Part shown: piece after piece, positions 8,723 to 17,147 of the stretch | Layout: every line of letters starts with the position of its first letter | Position numbering within the stretch: the stretch's first letter is position 1 | Assembly: GCA_023381945.1 (NCBI GenBank) | Contig: JAMCQY010000046.1 | Coordinates: 5,708-49,862 of the forward strand | DNA length: 44,155 nucleotides | Origin: Deltaproteobacteria bacterium | GTDB lineage: Bacteria; Desulfobacterota; Desulfobaccia; Desulfobaccales; 0-14-0-80-60-11 | Direction: 5' to 3' | The notes under the pieces: generated by a model | The model's input: the letters and a program-made list of their open reading frames with translations, nothing else | What the model was told of the DNA's origin: nothing | Databases searched by the model: none | Position numbers and translations under genes: made by a program

Positions 8723-9120
8723 GACACTTAAAAGCCGGCCGACGCCTCTCCCGTACTACGGAGCATCGCCAGGCCATGCTGCGTAATTTGATCACCTCCC
8801 TGCTCGACGTGGAGCGGGTAGAGACTACTCAAGCCAAGGCCAAAGAGGCCCGCCAGTGGGCCGAGAAGGTCATTACCCTGGCCAAGCGGGGCGACTTGCA
8901 TGCCCGTCGCCTGACCATGGCCGTAGTGCGCTCCAAAAAGGTGGTGGCCAAGCTCTTCAACGAACTGAAAGAGCGTTACCAGGACCGCCCCGGGGGCTAT
9001 ACCCGCATCATTCCCCTGGGGGTGCGGCTGGGCGATGGCGCCCCTTTGTCCATCCTGGAATTGGTGGACCGCCCGGAAAAATTGCCGAAGGCCAAGAAAA
9101 AGAAGACTGAAGCGAGCTGA
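8719..9120 (+). CDS. rplQ: 50S ribosomal protein L17
   Basis: A 133-residue L17 starting [20 protein letters not shown], then [17 protein letters not shown], with the [21 protein letters not shown]-terminal motif and a Lys-rich tail. L17 sits near the peptide exit tunnel. It overlaps rpoA by 4 bases, implying translational coupling, and is the last gene of the alpha operon. A strong terminator follows 23 bases later. Confidence 0.96.
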   Translation: MRHLKAGRRLSRTTEHRQAMLRNLITSLLDVERVETTQAKAKEARQWAEKVITLAKRGDLHARRLTMAVVRSKKVVAKLFNELKERYQDRPGGYTRIIPLGVRLGDGAPLSILELVDRPEKLPKAKKKKTEAS

Positions 9121-9143
9121 ACCGTGCTATTTGTGGTAACCAG

Positions 9144-9168
9144 AGGGGCTCCTGGAGCCCCTTTTTTT
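9144..9168 (+). terminator. Rho-independent terminator after rplQ
   Basis: AGGGGCTCC (9144-9152) and GGAGCCCCT (9154-9162) are perfect inverse complements and run straight into seven Ts (9162-9168). In RNA the central pairs must open to form a loop, leaving about 7 GC-rich pairs. It marks the end of the ribosomal supercluster. Confidence 0.85.
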
Positions 9169-9515
9169 ATGATTCCACTCCTCGATGCCTTGGCAGAGCC
9201 GCCACCTGGAACAAGGGATCGAGGCTTCCAGGCCGACTATCCCTTGCTTTTGGGATGTTGGCCCCTGCCGCGGCTTTTCAGCGGCGAAGAAAAAATCTAA
9301 GCTATGTTGCTGATTAACCGGGGCAAATGGCACGGCTGTCTAAGGGCGGGAAAAAAAGATTTGACATCGAATCACACTTATATTAATGTCCTTTTCAATG
9401 TTCTAGGCAAAATTACCTAGTAGGCCGTTGATCAGACAAGACGGTATTAACCCGCCCTTTGTCGGGGGCTATGGATGGCTCCCTCGGAATTGTCCCACAA
9501 CCAAGGAGGTTCTGG
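9169..9515 (+). other. Intergenic region with interleaved stems and a TTGACA box, upstream of NlpC/P60 gene
   Basis: No convincing gene. Three perfect stems overlap one another: CCTCGAT (9180-9186) with ATCGAGG (9218-9224), CCTGGA (9205-9210) with TCCAGG (9227-9232), and CAAGGGAT (9212-9219) with ATCCCTTG (9239-9246). They cannot all form at once. A GCCGC/GCGGC hairpin follows (9267-9285). Further on are TTGACA (9361-9366), the dyad GACAT (9363-9367)/ATGTC (9386-9390), and CTAGG (9403-9407)/CCTAG (9416-9420). No well-spaced -10 box was found for the TTGACA. The region could hold a small RNA or leader structure; it did not match a riboswitch that I recognise. Confidence 0.4.
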
Positions 9516-10370
9516 ATGACGAATCGGTTCCTTTTGAGCGCGATGATCACTTTATCCCTGGCATTCACCCCTAGCCTGGCGCATTCAGTGCCTACCCAAA
9601 GTGTAAAAAAGAAGTCCACCTCCAAGTCCCAGCACAAGGTTAGCAGCAAGACCAAGTCCTCGAAAAAGGCCCCTGACAGTACAAGCCGCCGGCGGTATTC
9701 CACTAAGGAGCGGGAAGATAATGAAGTTGTACAGTCTTCCATGACCCCCAGATACGAGTCCAGATCTGCCAGTTCTCCCATAACCGAGACTCGGCCGCTG
9801 ATGAAGGTTACTCCTCAAAGGGGCGGCGGTTTTCTCATTGAACCCATGGGTCCAAAGAAAAACAAGCCCGTCTCTCCGCTGACCCGGCCCTCCTCCCAGC
9901 CCGCGGATAGCAGGAGAGATCTCTCAGTCTCGCAAGTCGAGCCCAAGTATGCCAAATTCGAGCCCTGGAATTTCTCGGAATTGGTCCTGGCCCAAGCCGA
10001 ATATTTTAAAGGTTCGCCCTACTGCCGCGGCGGTTCCTTGGCGACCGGCTCCGCCACTGATTGCTCCGGCTTCGTGCAGTACATCTACCACGGCTTCAAG
10101 ATTAATCTGCCGCGCTCGAGTGCCGAGCAGGCCCAGGTAGGCAAGACTGTGACCCGGCAGATGGATTTCTCCAAGATGCTTCCCGGCGATCTCCTCTTTT
10201 TCCGGCGGGGCGGCCATGTAGGGCATGCCGGGATCTACTTGGGAGATGGAAAAATGATTCATGCCTCCAATTATCGCAATGGGGTCATTGTCACCAATCT
10301 GCGTGAGCCTTACTACACAGGGACTTTTGAAGTGGCTAAGCGCGTCTTCGAAGTGCAGTATCCTAAATAG
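9516..10370 (+). CDS. Secreted NlpC/P60 family peptidoglycan endopeptidase
   Basis: A 284-residue protein predicted to cut peptide stems of peptidoglycan in the periplasm. The N-terminus MTNRFLLSAMITLSLAFTPS is a signal peptide, with a likely cleavage after SLAHS; there is no lipobox. Residues about 25-150 are a Lys/Ser/Thr/Pro-rich, probably disordered linker. The NlpC/P60 domain follows: catalytic C183 in TDCSGFVQ, LPRSSAEQ, the MLPGDLLFF strand, and H237 in VGHAGIYLGDGKMIHAS. The frame is open to 9459, but AAGGAGG at 9502-9508 and the signal peptide fix the ATG at 9516. It stands alone after the ribosomal terminator, so its biological partner is unknown. Confidence 0.9.
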   Translation: MTNRFLLSAMITLSLAFTPSLAHSVPTQSVKKKSTSKSQHKVSSKTKSSKKAPDSTSRRRYSTKEREDNEVVQSSMTPRYESRSASSPITETRPLMKVTPQRGGGFLIEPMGPKKNKPVSPLTRPSSQPADSRRDLSVSQVEPKYAKFEPWNFSELVLAQAEYFKGSPYCRGGSLATGSATDCSGFVQYIYHGFKINLPRSSAEQAQVGKTVTRQMDFSKMLPGDLLFFRRGGHVGHAGIYLGDGKMIHASNYRNGVIVTNLREPYYTGTFEVAKRVFEVQYPK

Positions 10371-10676
10371 CCTTGCTTCCTCCAGGCCGGCCGTTTTAGG
10401 CAGGCAAAAATTCCTAGTTTCTGGTATCACCGGGCGATGACCATCGCCGGGTGAGACGCGTCTTGGGGCCGGGAAAAATTACCCGGATGCTCCACGGAAT
10501 TCTCTTGCCATCGTTCCCTCTTTTCGTTATCTTGGATATCAGGAATTTTCACCAGGGAAAATTATACGCCACCGCAGGAACTGAGCCCTGCGGCTTTGAA
10601 TTGTCTAGGGGTTGGGGGAGCGGCCAAGGTGGGCACACCTGGGTTCTCAGAAACGCGTTTAAAACAGAAGCATCCG
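10371..10676 (+). other. Spacer with three hairpins between NlpC/P60 and amidoligase genes
   Basis: About 300 bases without a convincing gene. It contains CACC-GGGCGAT facing ATCGCC-GGGTG around a short loop near 10427-10453, CCGGG/CCCGG near 10468-10485, and CCGCAGG/CCTGCGG near 10572-10592. None is followed by a clean T tract, though the first may act as a terminator for the preceding gene. The amidoligase frame is open back to a TTG at 10596, but the encoded extra 27 residues look non-coding. Confidence 0.35.
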
Positions 10677-11591
10677 ATGTTGCAGTACTTCACCGACCGT
10701 CCTTTCGGGGTGGAGATTGAGACTTTCGGGCTAAAATATTCCATTTCGGTGGGCGACCGGCAGGTTATTCCTCCCTACAAGATCACCAGCCGGGACTCTT
10801 CCGGGACACTCCTGCCCAAGATTTTTCAAGACCGGGGCATCAACTTAAACGGCTTCTCGTCCGAGGAACCGGCTTATCAGGCCTGGTCCTTTGTTCTGGA
10901 CGACACCATTAAAGGGGCCGGTGGCAGCGAACTGGTAAGCCCTATCCTTTCGGGCTTGAAGGGCCTGGTGGAATTATACGAAGTCCTGCTCTTGCTGCGG
11001 GAATTTCCCGAGATCCGGGTTAATGAAACCTGCGGTTTTCACGTACACCACGGGGTGGAGGCGACCGAATTCGGCAACCGGGAACTCTTCCAGTTGATGC
11101 GGATCATCTCCATCTTCGAAGGCTACATCTATCATCTATTGCCGGAGGAGCGGCGCCTGGCTGAGACCTGCCGCCCTTTGGAGGTCGATTTATATGACTG
11201 GTACCGGCGGGAAGGCTCAGGTAGGGCCATCCCCCGGGTCCAGAATCTCTGGTATTCCCCGGAGAATCGGGATGACCCGAAGACGCCGCGGCATCGAAAG
11301 CTTCATCCCACCCGCTACCACGGTCTCAACCTCCATTCTTACTGGTACCGGGGCACCATCGAGTTTCGCTATTATCCTTCGGTCATAGATCATCCTGAAG
11401 AGTTGATGCAGTGGATTATTTTCACGCAGTTTCTGGTGGAGTGGAGCACCGGACGGCGGCCGATTCTGGAGTATATTCCTCAAGCAAACAAATGGTTTAA
11501 CACTTTATACAAGATCTACCTCGGAGCGGGGATGTTGTCCCACATTCAATTTCCCCGGTCGAGAAAAAAGGAGCAACAGCAGCAATCATGA
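10677..11591 (+). CDS. Predicted amidoligase (carboxylate-amine ligase superfamily)
   Basis: A 304-residue protein resembling the putative amidoligase family of the glutamine synthetase/GCS-like superfamily. These enzymes are thought to form amide or peptide bonds using ATP. Visible motifs are FGVEIETFG near the N-terminus, GAGGSELVSPILSG around residue 85, NETCGFHVHHGVE around 118, and a later YWYRGTIEFRYYPS strand. The acidic GVEIE and SELVSP plus the HVH motif are the expected metal-ATP residues. The start is uncertain: ATG at 10677 is chosen because upstream codons look non-coding, but it lacks a clear Shine-Dalgarno and a TTG at 10596 is possible. It overlaps the next gene by 4 bases. 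The substrate is unknown. Confidence 0.7.
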   Translation: MLQYFTDRPFGVEIETFGLKYSISVGDRQVIPPYKITSRDSSGTLLPKIFQDRGINLNGFSSEEPAYQAWSFVLDDTIKGAGGSELVSPILSGLKGLVELYEVLLLLREFPEIRVNETCGFHVHHGVEATEFGNRELFQLMRIISIFEGYIYHLLPEERRLAETCRPLEVDLYDWYRREGSGRAIPRVQNLWYSPENRDDPKTPRHRKLHPTRYHGLNLHSYWYRGTIEFRYYPSVIDHPEELMQWIIFTQFLVEWSTGRRPILEYIPQANKWFNTLYKIYLGAGMLSHIQFPRSRKKEQQQQS

Positions 11592-11941
11592 CTACCGCCG
11601 GCATTCAGACCCAAGACTTTTTGACGCGGCTGCAGAAGGCCGAAGACCATCTACCCCCGTTCTTGCTGGAATTGGCCCGGGTGATGGATCGCCTGATCCA
11701 TGAGATCGACAGCCCGCAACTGAAGGATATTCGGAAGCTGCATGAGGAACTGCGGCAGTTGATTGGCGATGCCGCGCACCTCAGGGAAATCTGCGGCACG
11801 GAGGGGAAATTTTGCAGCCAATGCCCCTTCGGGGCCTATTTACCCACGGGTTTTCCCTATGCCTCGGAAAAGCAGGCCCTGTGTCTTCCCTGGATCGTAG
11901 TGGTGCATCCCATGCCCTCCCAACCCGAGGCGGCTAATTAA
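11588..11941 (+). CDS. Unknown small Cys-containing protein paired with the amidoligase
   Basis: A 117-residue protein I do not recognise. The first 70 residues are predicted helical and charged (DFLTRLQKAEDHLPPFLLEL, then HEIDSPQLKDIRKLHEELRQ). The C-terminal part contains cysteines spaced ICGTEGKFCSQCPFGAYLP and, 22 residues later, ALCLPW, which could bind a metal or Fe-S cluster. Its ATG overlaps the amidoligase stop (ATGA), so the two are very probably co-translated. It may be the amidoligase substrate or a partner; this is inference from the overlap alone. No signal peptide. Confidence 0.65.
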   Translation: MTTAGIQTQDFLTRLQKAEDHLPPFLLELARVMDRLIHEIDSPQLKDIRKLHEELRQLIGDAAHLREICGTEGKFCSQCPFGAYLPTGFPYASEKQALCLPWIVVVHPMPSQPEAAN

Positions 11942-12012
11942 AACCTATTTCAAAGCTCATAAACTGCGAAATATGCTTCTCAATCAGTAAACAGATAGGA
12001 TTGGAGGGTATT

Positions 12013-12104
12013 TAAATCCCCCTTTGAAAAAGGGGGATTTAGGGGGATTTCAAAAGGTTATATAAATCCCCCCTGCCCCCCTTTTTCAAAGGGGGGTTAT
12101 TTCC
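12013..12104 (+). repeat. Poly-G/poly-C inverted repeat element
   Basis: AAATCCCCCTTT...AAAGGGGGATTT forms one hairpin (12014-12040). A second copy of the same words, inverted and slightly diverged, lies at 12063-12103, so the whole is an imperfect nested palindrome of about 90 bases. Similar AAATCCCCC/GGGGGATTT palindromes are dispersed in many bacterial genomes. The surrounding 11942-12365 gap otherwise holds an AT-rich promoter region and no gene. Confidence 0.65.
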
Positions 12105-12277
12105 CCTTGAAATTCTTTGATTAACCAAGAAATAGGCTACAAACCGGTCTTGAAACGGCTTCTAAAGCAGATGTTGTCAAGGTTGGAGGCGCTCCAGACG
12201 GATTGAAGGCTGCGGCGCCGCCGCGTAGGAGTTTAATGATTTTTTTATTCTGTAATGAATTTTTTAAAATAGAATTA

Positions 12278-12283
12278 TATAAT
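12278..12283 (+). promoter_or_regulatory. Candidate -10 element for the signalling operon
   Basis: A perfect TATAAT lies in a strongly AT-rich tract (12241-12290), 83 bases before the kinase start. No good -35 box is found at 16-18 bases upstream, so the promoter may depend on an activator or UP-like A/T tracts. Confidence 0.35.
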
Positions 12284-12365
12284 AATGATTATCCATGTGT
12301 TGCCTGAACATCAAGAACATTAGACGTCCTGCTGTTTTCCGCCACAACTGTAGTTAAGGTATTTC

Positions 12366-13511
12366 ATGACCGCGAATTGGTTAATCTCTCTCTCCGTTCT
12401 GCTGCAAATTGCCGCCGTGGTTATCCAACTCACTGCCGCGGTTTATGCCTTGCGGCTGATCCGGGTGACCGGCAAGAGCCCGGCCTGGCTGCTAATTTCG
12501 TCGGGTCTCGTCCTTATGGCGATTCGACGCACCGCCATGGTCTGGTACGAACTCACCGGCGGCCAGATCGATAAACAAGACTTTTGGGATGCTGTAATAG
12601 CCCTGGCGATTTCGGCGGTTATGCTGGCAGGCGTTTTCGCCATCCGCCCCCTGTTCCTTACCATCAAGGAAGCCGCCGCAATTCTGCAGCAAGACAAAGA
12701 GGTCCTGGAAAACAAGGTGGCAATACGCACCGAGGAGTTGCGCGACGCCAATGCCCGCCTGTCGGTGGAACTGGACGAGAGGCGCCGGGCTGAGAGGAAG
12801 CTGGCTCTCTATGCCAACGACCTGGCCCACTCCAACGCCGAACTGGAGCAGTTCGCCTACGTGGCCTCCCATGATTTGCAGGAGCCGCTGCGCATGGTGG
12901 CCAGTTTTACGCAACTTCTCGCCAGGCGCTATCAAGGCAAGCTGGATCAGAACGCCGACGAATTCATCGGCTTTGCGGTGGACGGGGCCACCCGGATGCA
13001 GCAGCTCATTAACGATCTGCTGGCCTATTCCCGGGTGGGCACGCGGGGGAAACCGCCGACTCCAACGGACCTGACCGAGGTTCTGAAGGATGCTGAAGCC
13101 AACCTGCATCGAACCATTGGCGAAAGTAAGGCTGAGATTACACATGACCCGCTGCCGGTGGTGAGCGGTGACCCGGTGCAGTTGATTCAGTTATTTCAAA
13201 ATTTGCTGGCCAACGCTATCAAGTTCCGAAGCGGGGAGCTGCCCCGGATTCATATCTCGGCGACAGCCCGGCAGAAAGATTGGCTGGTGAGCGTCAAAGA
13301 CAACGGCATCGGCATCGCCAAGGAGCACCAGGAGCGCATTTTTGTTATTTTTCAGCGGCTGCACGGCCGGGGAGAATACCCCGGCACCGGCATCGGCCTG
13401 GCCATTTGCAAGAAGATTGTCGAACGCCATGGCGGCCATATCTGGGTGGAATCGGCTCCGGGCCAGGGAAGCACTTTTTATTTCAATGTCTTAGGGGGAG
13501 AGGAGAAATGA
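12366..13511 (+). CDS. Membrane histidine kinase
   Basis: A 381-residue sensor kinase. Three hydrophobic segments (about 5-30, 40-60, 76-97) anchor it with almost no periplasmic domain. A coiled coil (about 103-160) leads to the HisKA dimerisation domain with phospho-acceptor H169 in [14 protein letters not shown]. The ATPase domain shows the N box ([11 protein letters not shown]), the G1 box DNGIGI and the G2 box [18 protein letters not shown]. The HisKA variant ASHDLQEPL with a following Rcp1-like regulator resembles phytochrome-associated kinase pairs, but no GAF or PHY domain is present. It overlaps the regulator gene by 4 bases. The stimulus is unknown; sensing through the membrane segments is inferred. 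Confidence 0.9.
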   Translation: MTANWLISLSVLLQIAAVVIQLTAAVYALRLIRVTGKSPAWLLISSGLVLMAIRRTAMVWYELTGGQIDKQDFWDAVIALAISAVMLAGVFAIRPLFLTIKEAAAILQQDKEVLENKVAIRTEELRDANARLSVELDERRRAERKLALYANDLAHSNAELEQFAYVASHDLQEPLRMVASFTQLLARRYQGKLDQNADEFIGFAVDGATRMQQLINDLLAYSRVGTRGKPPTPTDLTEVLKDAEANLHRTIGESKAEITHDPLPVVSGDPVQLIQLFQNLLANAIKFRSGELPRIHISATARQKDWLVSVKDNGIGIAKEHQERIFVIFQRLHGRGEYPGTGIGLAICKKIVERHGGHIWVESAPGQGSTFYFNVLGGEEK

Positions 13512-13957
13512 TGTTAGACAGGGAAGGTTGCCGGCCTATCGAGATTTTGATGGTGGAAGACAACCCTGGGGATGTGCGATTGACCGTGGAGGCGCTGAAG
13601 GAAGGCAAGGTGCGGAATATCCTGCACACCGTGGAAGACGGCGAAGAGGCTTTAAAATTTCTGCGCCGCAACGAAAGCTATGCCAAAGCGCCCCGCCCCG
13701 ACCTGATCCTGCTGGACCTGAACCTGCCCAAGATGAATGGCCGGGAAGTGCTGGCGGAAATCAAAACAGACCCGGACTTGAGAAGGATTCCGGTGGTGAT
13801 CCTGACAGTCTCCAAAGCCGAGCAAGACATCCTGAAGACCTACGACCTCCATGCCAACTGCTATATTAACAAACCGGTGGACCTGGAGCAGTTCCTGACG
13901 GTAGTGCAGTCCATTGAAAATTTCTGGTTGACGGTGGTGAAATTACCTCCGAGGTGA
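13508..13957 (+). CDS. Single-domain response regulator (Rcp1-like)
   Basis: A 149-residue receiver-only protein. The acidic pocket is EDN (17-19), the phospho-acceptor is D70 in [13 protein letters not shown], and the switch residues are T in [10 protein letters not shown] and K in [11 protein letters not shown]. There is no output domain, so it probably passes phosphate on or acts by protein contact. The [12 protein letters not shown] sequence and the inserted loop before D70 are typical of Rcp1-type regulators encoded next to HisKA kinases. The start ATG at 13508 (GGAGAGGAGAA upstream) overlaps the kinase stop. The frame is open far upstream inside the kinase gene, but that part is out-of-frame shadow. 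Confidence 0.92.
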   Translation: MMLDREGCRPIEILMVEDNPGDVRLTVEALKEGKVRNILHTVEDGEEALKFLRRNESYAKAPRPDLILLDLNLPKMNGREVLAEIKTDPDLRRIPVVILTVSKAEQDILKTYDLHANCYINKPVDLEQFLTVVQSIENFWLTVVKLPPR

Positions 13958-13964
13958 TTCACAA

Positions 13965-16544
13965 GTGATTGGCAACAACATCAGAATCCTCCTGGTGGAG
14001 GACAATCCCGGCGATGCCCGGCTGATTCGAGAGATGCTGGCGGAGGTCGAAGGCGCCAGCTTTGAAATCGACTGGGTGTCGCAGCTCTCGACGGGGTTGG
14101 AAAAACTGGGCCGGAGCGAGATTGACCTGGTCCTGTTGGACCTGGGACTGCCGGACAGCCGCGGGCTGGACACCTTTGTCAAAGCCTATTCTCACGCCCC
14201 CCAAATCCCCTTCGTGGTCCTGACCGGGCTCGATGATGAGGCCGTGGCTTTGAAGGCGGTGCGGCAGGGGGCCCAGGACTTTCTGGTCAAGGGTCAGACG
14301 GACAGCGGCCTGCTGCTGCGGGCCATCCGCTATGCCACCGAACGCAAAAGGATCGAAGAGAAATTGCGGCTGGCCAATGAGGAGTTGCGCCGGGAAATTG
14401 AAGAACGCCGGGCCGCCGAGTTGGCCGTAGAGGCCGAACGCCAGCGGCTTTATGCCTTGCTGGACGGGTTGCCCGGCCTGGTTTACCTGAAAGCTCCGGA
14501 TTTCTCCCTGAAGTTTGCCAACCGTGTGTTCCGGGAGGTTTGCGGGGATTGGGAAGGCAAAAAATGTTATGAGGCGATTTCTAAGAGGGAGACGCCCTGC
14601 GAAAACTGCACATATTTTCAGGTCATAAAAACCGGTGAGCCCTCTGTCAAAGAGGCAACCTATGCCGCAAGCAACCGGACTTATCAGGTCTATAGTTATC
14701 CCTTTGCCGATGTGGATGGCGCTTCCCTGGTCTTGACCCTGGGAATCGACATTTCCGAGCGCAAGGAGGCAGAGAGGGAGGTGGAGCGTCTGGCCTCCTT
14801 CCCCGAATTAAATCCCCATCCGGTATTTGAGGTGAATGGCGAAGGGGTCATCACTTATAGAAATGCGGCAACCACTAAGGCTCTGGAAGAATTGGAAGTT
14901 AAGGGGGACGGCAAACTATTTCTGCCGGAAGATTACGAAATAATCCTGCAAGCTGTCGGTGGAACCGAGAGCAGGAAATTTTATCGCGAAGTTCAGATTA
15001 AAGATGCGGTATTTGAAGAGTATATTGACGTTATTCCCCGCTTTGATGTGGCCCGCATCCAGGCTTACGATATTACCGCGCGGAAACACGCGGAGGAGGG
15101 GTTGCGGCAAAGTCAGGCCCGTCTGGCCAAGGCTCAGCGCTTGGCCCGTTTAGGGAACTGGGAATGGGATTTACAATCCGATGAAATGATCTGGTCCGAG
15201 GAAGTCTATCGCATCTTTGGGGTGGACCCAAATAAAGCGGCTCCCTCACTGACCATGATGATGGAAAGCCTGCACCCGGAAGATGAGGCGCGGGTGCGGG
15301 AGAGGCTAAAAGAAACCCTGGCGGGGGTGAAGCCGTTTAATCTGGTCAGCCGCCTTATCCGGCATGATTGTTCGGTGCGCTACGTGCATTTTCAGGCGGA
15401 GGTGACCCAGGATGAAGAGGGCCGGCCGGGGCGGATGTTGGGTACGGCCCAGGATATTACCGAACGCCGGATTGCCGAAACGCGTTTGCGGGACAGCGAA
15501 GAGCGCTTCCGGGCCATCTTTGAGGCTGCCGCCATGGGTATCGCCCTCACTGGCATTGATGGCGGGTTTTTATCGGCCAACAAGGCTTTTCAGGATATGA
15601 TCGGTTACCGGGTAGAGGAACTGCGGGGAAAATCCTTCCAGGAACTGTGCCATGCGGATGATCGGGATAAGAACCTGGCGTTATTCGAGGAACTGACCTC
15701 CGGCCAGCGGAACCATTTCCAAATGGAAAAGCGCTACCTGCGTAAGGACGGCCAATATTTCTGGGGCCGGGTGACCGTCTCCCTGGTCAAGGATTTCCAG
15801 GGCAAGCCGTTATATACCATCCGTATGGTGGAGGACATCAGCCAGGAAAAAGAGTCGGAGGAGAAGCTGCAGGAATCGGAAGAGAGGTTGCGCTACCTGA
15901 CCTCCCAATTGATGACCGCCCAGGAGGACGAGCGTAAGCGGATTTCCCGTGAACTGCACGACGAATTGGGACAGGCCTTGCTGGTATTGAAGCTTCAGAC
16001 CAGGTCCATTGAAGGAGAACTGCTGCCCGAGCAGCAGCAGCTTCGGGGGGAATGCCTGGAGATGCTGGGCAACCTGGACCAGGTAGTGGACAATGTCCGG
16101 CGCCTGTCTCGAGACCTGAGTCCCCTGCTCCTGGAGGACCTGGGCCTGACGGCGGCGCTGCGTCACCTCGTAACGGAATTTGGCAAACATTATAAAATCA
16201 AATACACCGCCCAAGAAACCAACATCGACGATCTCTTTCCCCATGCGGCCCAGGTCGCCATCTACCGCATTGTGCAAGAATCCCTGACCAATATCGGCAA
16301 GCATTCCCAGGCTAAACTGCTCCTAATTTCCGTTACCAAGCATGATAACCGGGTTGCTTTTGTGATCCAGGACGACGGCAAAGGCTTTGATCCGGAGCAA
16401 TTGCGCCGTCAGAGACCCGGCATGGGGTTGGCGGCCATGGAAGAACGGGCCCGCATGGCGGGTGGCACCCTGTCAATCTGGAGCCAGGCGGACGCGGGCA
16501 CCAAAATTTTCCTGGAAATCCCTTATTCTAACAAAAAGAAATAA
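13965..16544 (+). CDS. REC-PAS-DegS-type hybrid histidine kinase
   Basis: An 859-residue soluble protein. An N-terminal receiver (1-125, EDN at 12-14, phospho-acceptor D59) is followed by a coiled coil and about four PAS domains, then a HisKA_3 domain with H665 in RISRELHDELGQ and an ATPase domain with DDGKGFD and GMGLAAMEERARMAGG. This is the NarX/DegS kinase class, whose partners are usually NarL-type regulators; none is in the window. The first PAS (about 150-262) carries C201, C212 and C215 in a C-x10-C-x2-C pattern shared with the 922-residue kinase at 20388-23156. The GTG start at 13965 is 7 bases after the regulator. Receiver-first architecture suggests input from the upstream kinase. 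Confidence 0.9.
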   Translation: MIGNNIRILLVEDNPGDARLIREMLAEVEGASFEIDWVSQLSTGLEKLGRSEIDLVLLDLGLPDSRGLDTFVKAYSHAPQIPFVVLTGLDDEAVALKAVRQGAQDFLVKGQTDSGLLLRAIRYATERKRIEEKLRLANEELRREIEERRAAELAVEAERQRLYALLDGLPGLVYLKAPDFSLKFANRVFREVCGDWEGKKCYEAISKRETPCENCTYFQVIKTGEPSVKEATYAASNRTYQVYSYPFADVDGASLVLTLGIDISERKEAEREVERLASFPELNPHPVFEVNGEGVITYRNAATTKALEELEVKGDGKLFLPEDYEIILQAVGGTESRKFYREVQIKDAVFEEYIDVIPRFDVARIQAYDITARKHAEEGLRQSQARLAKAQRLARLGNWEWDLQSDEMIWSEEVYRIFGVDPNKAAPSLTMMMESLHPEDEARVRERLKETLAGVKPFNLVSRLIRHDCSVRYVHFQAEVTQDEEGRPGRMLGTAQDITERRIAETRLRDSEERFRAIFEAAAMGIALTGIDGGFLSANKAFQDMIGYRVEELRGKSFQELCHADDRDKNLALFEELTSGQRNHFQMEKRYLRKDGQYFWGRVTVSLVKDFQGKPLYTIRMVEDISQEKESEEKLQESEERLRYLTSQLMTAQEDERKRISRELHDELGQALLVLKLQTRSIEGELLPEQQQLRGECLEMLGNLDQVVDNVRRLSRDLSPLLLEDLGLTAALRHLVTEFGKHYKIKYTAQETNIDDLFPHAAQVAIYRIVQESLTNIGKHSQAKLLLISVTKHDNRVAFVIQDDGKGFDPEQLRRQRPGMGLAAMEERARMAGGTLSIWSQADAGTKIFLEIPYSNKKK

Positions 16545-16596
16545 ATATCCTCAGAGCTTCGCCGTCCTCCTGCATGCCGGATTGCATTCATGGAAG

Positions 16597-16714
16597 TGTA
16601 GCGATTTTTTTCCCGATACCGGATGTATTGTAGGGGCGGACCCATGTGTCCGCCCGCAGGAGGGCGCACACGCGGGTGCGCCCCTACAGGAAATTATTTT
16701 TGGCAATCGCTATA
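16597..16714 (-). repeat. MITE-like element, copy A (degenerate)
   Basis: Read on the minus strand, it starts TATAGCGATTGCCAAAAATA, continues through the GTAGGGGCGCACCCGCGTG core and the GGACACATGGGTCCGCCCCT core, and ends near AAATCGCTACA. It matches copies B (18750-18875) and C (29866-29992) but has lost about 10 bases at its right end. It lies in the spacer after the 859-residue kinase gene. Confidence 0.75.
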
Positions 16715-16728
16715 AGTGAAGCTTTTGT

Positions 16729-16781
16729 GGGGGGCCTACGCGCCCGCCCTCGTCAGAGCGGACATACAGGTCCGCCCCTAC
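16729..16781 (+). repeat. Related GTAGGGGCGGAC-type repeat fragment
   Basis: Contains GCGGACATACAGGTCCGCCC followed by CTAC, the same palindromic core as the MITE-like copies, plus a degenerate GGGGGGCCTACGCGCCCGCC arm. It has no recognisable terminal repeats. Its right edge supplies the stop codon (CTA at 16778-16780, TAG on the minus strand) of the neighbouring minus-strand gene. Confidence 0.55.
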
Positions 16782-17140
16782 GGTGCCGGCGGAGCGCTTC
16801 CCAGGAAGGCATGCAGGTTCTGAAGCTGTGGAGCGGCGGCAGGCAGATTCCAGAGGACGATGAGCATGGCCCCCATAACGCCCTTGCCCCAATCGCAACT
16901 GCATTTGATGGTTGGTGGCAGGACGGGCGGTCCCAAGATAGCGGTAAGGGCGGAGATAAATTCCCGGGCCAGATCAGAGGCGGGCACGTTAAGCGAGACC
17001 TGGTCGGGATACAGCGTCAGTGAGAAGATCACTTTTTCCGCGTCCATGGGAGCATCAAGGAGGCGGGCGCGTCCCTCCAAAAGCGACGCCTTGCGGCGCC
17101 GGTCCTGATAATCCAGCAGAATTTCCCAATCAGCAGCCAT
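16778..17140 (-). CDS. Unknown small protein, paralog of the 18203-18559 product
   Basis: A 120-residue protein of no recognised family. It aligns end to end with the product of 18203-18559: both have W5, an LEG motif near residue 22, a D-x-(V/L)-S-L strand near 50, L-G-x-P near 70, then G-A...V-x-W-x-x-P-A-A and L-Q-x-L...L-G at the end. Two cysteines (KCSCDW) are unique to this copy. The predicted fold is mixed strand/helix, soluble, with no signal peptide. ATG at 17140 lies 7 bases after the MBL-TPR stop. The final residues SAPPAP and the stop codon are read from repeat DNA, so the original C-terminus may have been altered. Confidence 0.7.
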   Translation of the reverse strand: MAADWEILLDYQDRRRKASLLEGRARLLDAPMDAEKVIFSLTLYPDQVSLNVPASDLAREFISALTAILGPPVLPPTIKCSCDWGKGVMGAMLIVLWNLPAAAPQLQNLHAFLGSAPPAP

Positions 17141-17147
17141 TCCACAC

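Noticed and set aside
9300..9345. Cyclic-di-GMP riboswitch or sigma-54 promoter (GGGGCAAATGGCACGGCTG)
   Set aside because: The GGCAAA and TGGCACG words are present, but the rest of the GEMM consensus and the -12 TTGC element are missing.
12013..12104. CRISPR-like repeats
   Set aside because: The units are inverted, only two, and have no spacers of regular length.
13280..13507. N-terminal extension of the response regulator
   Set aside because: It lies out of frame inside the kinase ATPase domain; the receiver begins after the ATG at 13508.
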